Shown here in pieces: positions 57,529 through 64,000 of a DNA stretch of 64,000 nucleotides. The notes beneath the pieces are model-generated. The model did not search any database. It worked only from the letters and a program-made list of their open reading frames with translations, and was not told the origin of the DNA. The stretch is from Stenotrophomonas nitritireducens (GTDB taxonomy: Bacteria; Pseudomonadota; Gammaproteobacteria; Xanthomonadales; Xanthomonadaceae). Location of the stretch: assembly GCF_001700965.1 (NCBI RefSeq), contig NZ_CP016756.1:1736001-1800000 (forward strand), read 5' to 3'. Positions within the stretch are counted from its first letter, which is position 1; each line of letters opens with the position of its first letter. A program made the translations under genes and the position numbers.

Positions 57529-60500
57529 ATGAAACAGATCAAACCCAAGCAGGGCCGCGACACATTGTCCGCCGCCATTGCCGTGGCCTTGTTGGCCGTG
57601 GCTGCCGTCCCCGGCGCCGCGTTCGCGCAGCAGGCAACTACCACCAGCAGCGCCGATGCCACCACGCTCGACAGCGTCAACGTCACCGGCTACCGCTACG
57701 CCATCGAAAAAAGCCTTGAGCAGAAGCGCGACGCCAATGCCGTGGTCGAGGTGATCACCGCCGAAGACGTGGGCAAGTTCCCCGACAAGAACGTGGCCGA
57801 CGCGCTGCAGCGCGTGCCCGGCGTGATCATCACCCGCGACGGTGGCGAAGGTAAGAACGTCAGCGTGCGCGGCCTGTCCTCGGAGCTGACCCTTACCGAA
57901 TTGAACGGCAATTACGTGGCCACCGCCGAATCCAACGGCGACCCCACCCGCTCGTTCAACTACACGCTGCTGCCGTCGAACATGCTGGGCAGCGCCGAGC
58001 TGTTCAAATCGCCGGAAGCGCGCATCGACGAAGGCGGCATCGGCGGCACGGTGATCCTGCACACGCGCCGCCCGCTGGACATGGAAGCCAACACCGGCTT
58101 CGTCTCCGTTGAAGGCACCTGGGCCGACACCACCAAGAAGACCGACGGCCAGCTTTCCGCCTCGTACTCGTGGCACGACAAGGACGAACGCTTCGGCGTG
58201 TTCGTCGGTTACACCGACCAGAAGCGCACCACCCGCACCATGGGCGCCAGCACTGAAGGCTGGTCCTGGTATGGCCGCGACGAAGGCGGCACCGCGGTTG
58301 ACGTCCACGGCAACCCCTCCGACTTCAATTCCAACTGGTGGGGCGGTACCGGCTTCTACGACCAGAACGGCAAGTACTACACCGGCTTCATGATGCCGAC
58401 CTCGGTGAACCTCGATGTCACGGATGAGGAACGCGAGCGCAAGGGCGGCCAGATAACCCTGCAGTTCAAGCCGCTGGACAACCTCACCCTGACCGCGAAT
58501 TACTTCCGCTTCGACCTGTCGCAGAACTCCCAGACCCACACCATCAAGGTGCCGGAATGGAACATCGCCCGCTATTGGGGCGACGGCAACTGGGCCGGCG
58601 GGCGCCTGCTCGACGGGCTGACCATGGACCCGAGTGGCACCATCGTCACCGGCGCCGATTACAGCAAGCACCCCGGGAAAACGTACTACTGCAAGGAGCC
58701 GACGAAGGAAGAGATCGAGGCGGGCCGGCTGCCCGGCGGCTGGGGCTCGGACGACTGCACCGTGCCGACCCCACAGATCACCGGCAGCTACAACCTCGAA
58801 GAGGCACTGTCGCAGACCGTCGATTTCTCCGCCGAATGGATCGGCGAGTCGGTCGACATCGCCTTCAAGGGCGGGCGCACCTGGGCCGAGGGCGGCCCGT
58901 CGCTGCAGTTCTCGGTGCCGCTCAAGCCGCGCAGCCAGAATACGGACGGCAGCTGGAACCTGGGCAACCTGACCAGCTCCTGGAACCTGACCGGTACGCC
59001 GTCGATGGCGTTCTCGCCGGAACTGATGCAGAACCTGAAGAACGGCATCCTGCAGGTTGACCTCGGCTCCACCGGCTCGTCGTGGACCCGTAATACCAAT
59101 CAGCAGAAGTTCGCCCAGATCGACACCACCTGGCACAACGACTCCGGCTTTCTGGAATCGCTGCAGTTCGGCGTCAAGTACCGTGACGGCGGAATCCACC
59201 GCAGCACCGGCAACAGCTACTGGGCCTGCCCGGGCACCGACCCCAGCGACTACGCCAACCGCTATTGGAACGGCCGCTGCAACGACATCGCCCAGCAGTT
59301 CTCGCCGGACTTCATCTACGGCATGGGCAACCTGGCCGGCGGCATCAATGCAAGCGCGTTCCCGGCCATCAACTACCCGGCCTATATCGCCCATCTGAAC
59401 AAGACCTACGGGCCGATGCAGACCCGCAACGAGGACAACTTCGTCTACAACGTGGACGAAAAAATCTACGCCACCTACCTGCAGGCCAACTTCCGTACCG
59501 AGCGCCTGCGCGGCAACGTCGGCGTGCGCGTGGTCAGCACCCGCCAACACGCTGATTCCACCGACAAGGTCACCTCGTACAACGACTACTTCTACGACGA
59601 CGCCAACGGCAACCCGCTGGCCTGCCAGGCCGGCGCGACAGTACCCGGTGGCGCACCCGCCGATACCTATTGCGGCACCGAAGGCTACTGGCGGCTCTCG
59701 GATGACGAGCAGCGCGTCGAGTCGTTCGCAGTCAGTGGCCTGGACCGCAGCTACACCGACGTGCTGCCCAGCTTCAACCTGGCCTATGACCTGACCGATA
59801 ACCTGCTGCTGCGTGCGGCGGCGTCCAAGGTGATCGCACGCCCGAGCTACAACAACATCGCCGCACCGGGCAGCCTGGAATACTTCAGCCCCGAATACGT
59901 CAACGACCGCCGCCTCACCGGTGGCGCCAGCGAACAGGGCTGGTACGGCTCGGGCAGCAACAAGAATCTGAAAGCCTACAAGGCCACCCAGTACGACATC
60001 GGCGTGGAGTGGTACTTCCAACCCGGCTCGGTGTTGGGCTTGGGCCTGTTCCGCAAGGACGTCAGCAACTTCTTGGTACCGGTGGTGCAGGACGTCACCC
60101 AGAACGTTGGCGGTCAGAGCGTGGTGGTGCAGAACTACTCCACCACGGCCGGTGGTCGTGATGCGGTGTCGCAGGGCCTGGAGTTCTACGCCCAGCACAC
60201 GCTGGATTTCGGCCTGGGCTTCCAGGCGAACTACACCTGGAACGACACCAACGAAGCGGCGATCACCCTGGAAGACGGCACCGAGATCGGCAAGTCACCG
60301 CTGGTTGGCAGCGCCGAGAACCAGGCCAACTTCACCGTGTTCTATGAAGTTGAAAAGCTGCTGCTGCGTGCCTCGTGGAACCGTCGTGGCGAAGTGGTGC
60401 AGGGCCTGGTCAGCGGCCTGAACCTCTACCAGGAGCCCTACCAGCAGATCGATCTGAACGCGGCCTACAACATCACCCCGGCGTTGAGCCTGAGTGCCTC

Positions 60501-60621
60501 GGTGTTGAACCTGACCAAGGAAGAGACGCGCACCCATCTGGGCAACGACACCAAGGCCCGTTTCTACTCCAACGGTTACGCGGGTCGTGTGGTCTATTTC
60601 GGCGTGAACTGGAAGTTCTAA
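57529..60621 (+). CDS. TonB-dependent receptor, Xanthomonas/Caulobacter type
   Basis: 1030-residue outer-membrane receptor. A signal peptide (about 1-28, ending AAFAQ) is followed by a TonB-box-like stretch near TTLDSVNVTGYR. The plug domain has VVEVITAEDVGKFPDKNVAD, ALQRVPGVIITRDGGEGKNV, SVRGLSSELTLTELNG and GGIGGTVILHTRRPLD. The barrel ends YFGVNWKF with terminal Phe. It fits the TonB-Xanth-Caul group, whose members often import plant or glycan oligosaccharides. The divergent mannosidase operon and shared operators suggest that it captures mannosides. AGGAGAGGGAGAG precedes ATG 57529, and a strong terminator follows. Confidence 0.94.
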   Translation: MKQIKPKQGRDTLSAAIAVALLAVAAVPGAAFAQQATTTSSADATTLDSVNVTGYRYAIEKSLEQKRDANAVVEVITAEDVGKFPDKNVADALQRVPGVIITRDGGEGKNVSVRGLSSELTLTELNGNYVATAESNGDPTRSFNYTLLPSNMLGSAELFKSPEARIDEGGIGGTVILHTRRPLDMEANTGFVSVEGTWADTTKKTDGQLSASYSWHDKDERFGVFVGYTDQKRTTRTMGASTEGWSWYGRDEGGTAVDVHGNPSDFNSNWWGGTGFYDQNGKYYTGFMMPTSVNLDVTDEERERKGGQITLQFKPLDNLTLTANYFRFDLSQNSQTHTIKVPEWNIARYWGDGNWAGGRLLDGLTMDPSGTIVTGADYSKHPGKTYYCKEPTKEEIEAGRLPGGWGSDDCTVPTPQITGSYNLEEALSQTVDFSAEWIGESVDIAFKGGRTWAEGGPSLQFSVPLKPRSQNTDGSWNLGNLTSSWNLTGTPSMAFSPELMQNLKNGILQVDLGSTGSSWTRNTNQQKFAQIDTTWHNDSGFLESLQFGVKYRDGGIHRSTGNSYWACPGTDPSDYANRYWNGRCNDIAQQFSPDFIYGMGNLAGGINASAFPAINYPAYIAHLNKTYGPMQTRNEDNFVYNVDEKIYATYLQANFRTERLRGNVGVRVVSTRQHADSTDKVTSYNDYFYDDANGNPLACQAGATVPGGAPADTYCGTEGYWRLSDDEQRVESFAVSGLDRSYTDVLPSFNLAYDLTDNLLLRAAASKVIARPSYNNIAAPGSLEYFSPEYVNDRRLTGGASEQGWYGSGSNKNLKAYKATQYDIGVEWYFQPGSVLGLGLFRKDVSNFLVPVVQDVTQNVGGQSVVVQNYSTTAGGRDAVSQGLEFYAQHTLDFGLGFQANYTWNDTNEAAITLEDGTEIGKSPLVGSAENQANFTVFYEVEKLLLRASWNRRGEVVQGLVSGLNLYQEPYQQIDLNAAYNITPALSLSASVLNLTKEETRTHLGNDTKARFYSNGYAGRVVYFGVNWKF

Positions 60622-60655
60622 GACGGTTGTAACCGTGCCCAGTGCACGGAGGTAG

Positions 60656-60693
60656 TGAAAAGCCGCGCTGGCAACAGCGCGGCTTTTTCTTTG
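60656..60693 (+). terminator. Rho-independent terminator of the receptor gene
   Basis: AAAAGCCGCGCTG-GCAA-CAGCGCGGCTTTTTCTTT: a 13-bp stem with a strong T tract, 35 bases after the stop. Confidence 0.92.
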
Positions 60694-60697
60694 CAGC

Positions 60698-60943
60698 AAC
60701 CGCAAGAACCAACGGAAGCCGCTGTCCCTTCTCCCGCTTGCGGGGGAAGGTGCCCGGAGGGTGGATGGGGGCGCTGTTGCTTGTGCTGTTGCTTGTGCTG
60801 TTGCTTGTGTTGTGGCTGTTGCCTGTGCTGTGGCTTGTGCTGTTGCTGTGGCCTTTGCAGCTACCGCAAAGACCGACGGAAGCCGCTGTCCCTTCTCCCG
60901 CTTGCGGGGGAAGGTGCCCGAAGGGCGGATGGGGGCGCTGTTG
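60698..60943. repeat. Duplicated 83-base block with TTGCTTGTGCTG tracts
   Basis: A block of about 83 bases (ACCGCAAGAACCAACGGAAG to GGGGGCGCTGTTGC) at 60698-60780 recurs at about 60861-60943 with few changes. Between and after the copies lie imperfect repeats of the 12-base unit TTGCTTGTGCTG. Each block includes a CTTCTCCCGC-TTGCGGGGGAAG hairpin of the window's intergenic repeat family. No coding function is apparent. Confidence 0.8.
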
Positions 60944-61026
60944 CAGTTGCTTGTGCTGTTGTTTGTGCTTCTACGGCATTTCCGGGCAAAGAAAGCACAA
61001 GGCAAAGTCAAAAGCTCCCCTCACCC

Positions 61027-61057
61027 CAACCCCTCTCCCGCAAGCGGGAGAGGGGCT
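61027..61057. repeat. CTCTCCCGC hairpin element
   Basis: CCCCTCTCCCGC-AA-GCGGGAGAGGGG forms a 12-bp stem, a short member of the family at 15140-15280, directly before the 8-base tandem repeat. Confidence 0.7.
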
Positions 61058-61058
61058 C

Positions 61059-61200
61059 GCATTCCTGTGCTCCCGCATTCCTGCATTCCTGCATTCCCGC
61101 ATTCCCGTATTCCCGCATTCCCGCATTTCCGCATTTCCGCATTTCCGCATTTCCGCATTCCCGCATTCCCGCATTCCCGCATTCCCGCATTCCCGCATTC
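61059..61200. repeat. 8-base tandem repeat GCATTCCC, about 17.7 units
   Basis: Seventeen full 8-base units and a partial unit run without interruption. Most are GCATTCCC; a block of four is GCATTTCC, early units are GCATTCCT, and one each is GTGCTCCC and GTATTCCC. The array ends 18 bases before the glutathione S-transferase stop on the opposite strand. The clustering of identical variants shows expansion by slippage. Confidence 0.95.
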
Positions 61201-61218
61201 AAAAATCTTCGTATCAAC

Positions 61219-61839
61219 TCACGTCAACGCCGTCATGACTCCCTTCCGATACGCAGGCCGCTGCTGCAGCCGTGCATACCACGCCGCCAGATGCGGCAGC
61301 TCCGGGCGTTGGATCGGCATTTCAAACCAGGCGTAAATAAACGACCCCAACGGAATATCGCCCATCGCGAAACGTTCGCCAGACAGCCACGGTTGCTCGG
61401 CCAGCGCCGCGTCAGCGAGCGTCAGCAGCTCACCACAGCGCAGCAGGGCCGCTGCGATGCGCGCCTCATCGCGATCCGCTGGAGCAGTGCGCAGCACGCC
61501 CCAGAACAGATCACGGAACGCCACCGCAAAACTCGACGTGGTCCAATCCATCCACTGCTCGCTGCGTGCACGCTCAACCGGGTCGGCCGGGTACAGCACG
61601 TCCAAGGCATAGCGCGCGCTCAGGTAACGGACGATGGCGTTCGATTCCCAGACCGGCAGGCCCTGATCCTCGATCACCGGCACCAGGCCATTGGGATTCA
61701 TCGCCCGGTATTCGGCGGTCTGCGTGCCGCCAAACGCGCCGCCGACTTCGATGGATTCATACGGCAAACCGATTTCCTCGGCACACCACAGCACCTTGCG
61801 CACATTGCTGGAATTGCGCCGGCCCCAGATCTTCAACAT
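61219..61839 (-). CDS. Glutathione S-transferase-like protein
   Basis: 206-residue cytosolic protein with a thioredoxin-fold N-terminal domain (LKIWGRRNSSNVRKVLWCAEE, NPNGLVPVIEDQGLPVWESNAIVRYL, with the cis-Pro at VPV and the glutathione-binding ES) and an all-alpha C-terminal domain (PWLSGERFAMGDIPLGSFIY). The SSNVRKV start suggests a catalytic Ser of the theta/beta-like GST groups. It probably conjugates or reduces electrophiles with glutathione; the substrate is unknown. It is 16 bases downstream of the NYN protein gene on the same strand. Confidence 0.9.
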   Translation of the reverse strand: MLKIWGRRNSSNVRKVLWCAEEIGLPYESIEVGGAFGGTQTAEYRAMNPNGLVPVIEDQGLPVWESNAIVRYLSARYALDVLYPADPVERARSEQWMDWTTSSFAVAFRDLFWGVLRTAPADRDEARIAAALLRCGELLTLADAALAEQPWLSGERFAMGDIPLGSFIYAWFEMPIQRPELPHLAAWYARLQQRPAYRKGVMTALT

Positions 61840-61855
61840 TCAGTCACTCCTTCCA

Positions 61856-62707
61856 TCAGGTTTCATCACGTGCGCCCTTGCGCGGCAGCGTGCGTACCGC
61901 CGATGCCTTGCCGGCGCGCTTGACCTCGAACAGGCCGGTCGCAGCAATCAGGTCGCTCAGCTTGCGATAACCATAGTTGCGCGAATCGAACGAGGCACGG
62001 TTGGCAATCTGGTTGCCCACCGCGCTCAGCAGCGCCCAACCCTGCTCGTCGGCCACCGCATCCACCGCGCCACGCAGCAGGTTGAGCAGGCGCGTGTCGC
62101 CGCGCAGCTCGTTGGCACTGCGCGGGGTGATCGGAGCTGCAGGTGACTCCGCCGATTCACTGCCTGTCGGCTCGCTACTTGCCGGTTCACTGCTTGTCGC
62201 TTCGCTACTCGTTGGTTCACTGCTTGCCGGCGCGGTGCTGGCGGCAGGCTCGGCCACTTCCGCCGGTGCATTGCCCAGCGCTTCAAGATAGATGAACTTC
62301 GAGCAGGCGTTGACGAAAGCCAATGGCGTCTTCTGCTCGCCGAAACCATATACCTTCAGGCCATCGGTGAGGATGCGCATCACCAGCGGAGTGAAGTCGG
62401 CATCGCTGGAGACAATGGCAAAACCATCCAGGTTGCGCGCGTACAGCAGGTCCATCGCATCCACCACCATCGCCATGTCCGAGGCATTCTTGCCCTTGGA
62501 ATAGGCGAACTGCTGGATCGGCCGGATCGCGAACTCGTGCAGCACGCTTTCCCAGCCCTTCAGGCGTGGGTTCTTCCAATCACCGTAGGCGCGGCGTACG
62601 TTGGCCACGCCGAACGCGGCCACTTCCACCAGGATGTCGTCGATCTTCGACGACGGTGCGTTATCGGCATCGATCAACAGCGCGATGCGTTTCTCGGGTT
62701 CAGACAC
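61856..62707 (-). CDS. NYN-domain protein with OST-HTH (LOTUS) domain
   Basis: 283 residues. Residues 7-140 are a NYN/LabA-type PIN-like nuclease domain with acidic residues Asp13, Asp15, Asp77, Asp102 and Asp104 placed as in metal-binding active sites (LLIDADNAP, SDMAMVVDAMDLL, IVSSDADFTPL). A repetitive Ser/Glu/Pro linker (about 161-188) follows. Residues 203-275 form an OST-HTH/LOTUS domain, which binds RNA in eukaryotic relatives. This suggests an RNA-processing or RNA-decay role. GTG 62707 has GGAG 7 bases upstream; the in-frame GTG at 62728 lacks a site. It lies upstream of the GST gene and divergent from ndh. Confidence 0.88.
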   Translation of the reverse strand: MSEPEKRIALLIDADNAPSSKIDDILVEVAAFGVANVRRAYGDWKNPRLKGWESVLHEFAIRPIQQFAYSKGKNASDMAMVVDAMDLLYARNLDGFAIVSSDADFTPLVMRILTDGLKVYGFGEQKTPLAFVNACSKFIYLEALGNAPAEVAEPAASTAPASSEPTSSEATSSEPASSEPTGSESAESPAAPITPRSANELRGDTRLLNLLRGAVDAVADEQGWALLSAVGNQIANRASFDSRNYGYRKLSDLIAATGLFEVKRAGKASAVRTLPRKGARDET

Positions 62708-62834
62708 GGGACGACTCCATGGCGACACGCTGGATGCCAGTATCGGTCATCGCTGTTTCAAAGCACATCAATGCGATGATGCCGGCTGACAACCCGCCCC
62801 CATGGCCGGTTCACCGGCCCCACCGGAGTACGTC

Positions 62835-64000
62835 ATGCCGCAACACCCGCATCTTGTCGTCGTCGGCGGTGGTTTCGCCGGGCTCTGGGCCAGCCGTGCG
62901 CTGGCCGATGCGCCACTGCGCATCACCCTGGTCGACCGCCGCAACCACCATCTGTTCCAGCCCCTGCTTTACCAGGTTGCCACGGCCGGGCTGTCCGCGC
63001 CGGATATTGCCGCGCCGCTGCGCCACATTCTCGGCGGGCAACGCAACATCGAGGTCCGCCTGGGCGAGGTGACCGCCATCGACAAGCATGCCAGGCAGCT
63101 GCAGCTCGGCGACGGCAGCCAGCTCGGCTACGACATGTTGCTGGTGGCCAGTGGCGCTACCCATGCGTATTTCGGCCACGACGAATGGGCCAACGACGCA
63201 CCTGGCCTGAAGACCCTGGACGATGCCCTCGCGCTGCGCCGCAAGCTGCTGCTGGCGTTCGAGCGCGCCGAGGCCGAGCCCGACCCAGCCAAGCGTGCGG
63301 CGTGGTTGAGTTTCGCCATCGTCGGCGGCGGCCCCACCGGGGTGGAACTGGCCGGCACCCTGGCCGAGATCGCCCGCCACACGCTGAAGAACGAATTCCG
63401 CCACATCAACCCGGCCGATGCCAAGGTGCGGCTGGTGGAAGCCGGCCCGCGCGTGCTGTCCTCGTTTCCGGAGGTGCTGTCCTTGAAGGCACGCCGCCAG
63501 CTGGAAAAACTGGGCGTGGAAGTGCTCACCGGCACCCCCGTCAACCATATCAACGGACAGGGCTTCCAGCTCGGCGACACCCATGTGCCGGCACGCACGG
63601 TGGTGTGGGCCGCCGGTGTGGCCGCCTCACCGCTGGCACGGACGCTGGACGTGCCGCTGGACCGCGCCGGCCGCGTGCTGGTCGAGCCGGACCTCACCAT
63701 TTCCGGCCACCCGGAGATCTTCGTCGGCGGCGACCTGGTCGCGCTGACCCAGGCCAATGGCCGGCCGGTGCCCGGGGTGGCGCCGGCGGCCAAGCAGATG
63801 GGCAAGTACGTGGCGCAGGTGATCAGCGCCCGCCTTGCCGGCAAGCCGGCACCTGCCGCGTTCCGCTACAACGACCAGGGCAACCTGGCCACCATCGGGC
63901 GCATGGCGGCCATCGTCCACGTCGGCAAGCTGCAGCTCTCCGGTGTGCTGGCGTGGTGGTTCTGGCTGGCCGCCCATGTGTTCTTCCTGATCGGCTTCCG
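62835..64000 (+). CDS. ndh: Type II NADH:quinone dehydrogenase (partial at right edge)
   Basis: The first 388 residues are visible, without a stop. This is a membrane-peripheral FAD enzyme passing electrons from NADH to quinone without proton pumping. The FAD-binding motif VVVGGGFAGLW is near residue 10, and HHLFQPLLYQVATAGLS follows. The NADH-binding motif IVGGGPTGVELAG is near 166, and the FAD-contacting VGGDLVAL and GVAPAAKQMGKYVA are near 300-325. The part at the edge begins the C-terminal membrane-binding region (WWFWLAAHVFFLIGF). CGGAG lies before ATG 62835. Confidence 0.95.
   Translation, partial: MPQHPHLVVVGGGFAGLWASRALADAPLRITLVDRRNHHLFQPLLYQVATAGLSAPDIAAPLRHILGGQRNIEVRLGEVTAIDKHARQLQLGDGSQLGYDMLLVASGATHAYFGHDEWANDAPGLKTLDDALALRRKLLLAFERAEAEPDPAKRAAWLSFAIVGGGPTGVELAGTLAEIARHTLKNEFRHINPADAKVRLVEAGPRVLSSFPEVLSLKARRQLEKLGVEVLTGTPVNHINGQGFQLGDTHVPARTVVWAAGVAASPLARTLDVPLDRAGRVLVEPDLTISGHPEIFVGGDLVALTQANGRPVPGVAPAAKQMGKYVAQVISARLAGKPAPAAFRYNDQGNLATIGRMAAIVHVGKLQLSGVLAWWFWLAAHVFFLIGF

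Noticed and set aside
57457..60198. A 913-codon minus-strand frame across the TonB receptor
   Set aside because: Val/Gly/Ala-rich shadow of the receptor gene.
61059..61200. Possible CRISPR array
   Set aside because: The 8-base units are contiguous with no spacers and no cas genes are present.
60642..61238. Overlapping plus-strand frames with repetitive products in the repeat region
   Set aside because: They translate REP hairpins and simple repeats only.

Overview
The window looks like a high-GC gammaproteobacterial chromosome of the Xanthomonadaceae, most likely Stenotrophomonas or a close relative. The evidence is the gene content and order (dtd-rpoD, def-fmt-rsmB, LysM protein-dprA-smg-topA-tsaC), large TonB-dependent receptors of the Xanthomonas/Caulobacter type, and many intergenic palindromes. 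The palindromes beginning GTAG and carrying the core GCCGAGC/GCTCGGC match the SMAG repeats described from S. maltophilia. No phage, integrase, transposase or CRISPR array was seen.

Layout. 1-4.5 kb: a CDGSH iron-sulfur protein, a small acidic protein, an alpha/beta hydrolase, a beta-lactamase-fold serine hydrolase and a gene-poor stretch. 4.5-7.5 kb: an Oar-like TonB receptor. 8-13 kb: a CAT-anticodon tRNA, rpoD, dtd, an LpxL-type acyltransferase and a GTP cyclohydrolase II with a degenerate second domain. 13-20.5 kb: a YdbS/YdbT-like PH-domain pair, then a surface-polysaccharide group (CDP-glycerol-transferase-like protein, WaaE-like GT2, O-antigen ligase, second GT2, GT25). 20.7-32 kb: translation, DNA-uptake and topology housekeeping genes, interrupted by two GYF-domain membrane proteins. 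32-41 kb: SMAG arrays, membrane and envelope proteins, sppA, a MATE transporter and a sigma-like membrane protein paired with a DUF3106 protein. 41.2-43.9 kb: a DnaA-box palindrome, priA and a tandem duplication of the priA 3' end.

45.2-60.6 kb is the most coherent system. A seven-gene minus-strand operon encodes GH92 alpha-mannosidase, a LacI-type regulator, an FHS sugar transporter, a PfkB sugar kinase, a mannose isomerase-like AGE protein, GH2 beta-mannosidase and GH47 alpha-mannosidase. It diverges from a TonB-dependent receptor. Three near-identical palindromes (TTAGATCGATCCAA type) lie between them and are good candidates for the LacI-family operator. I read this as a mannoside or high-mannose N-glycan utilisation locus: capture by the receptor, periplasmic trimming by GH92/GH47 and GH2, mannose import, isomerisation to fructose and phosphorylation to fructose-6-phosphate. 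The pathway is inferred from protein families and has not been tested here.

60.7-64 kb: a repeat-rich gap with an 8-bp tandem repeat, a glutathione S-transferase, a NYN-OST-HTH RNA-metabolism protein and the start of a type II NADH dehydrogenase that runs off the window.
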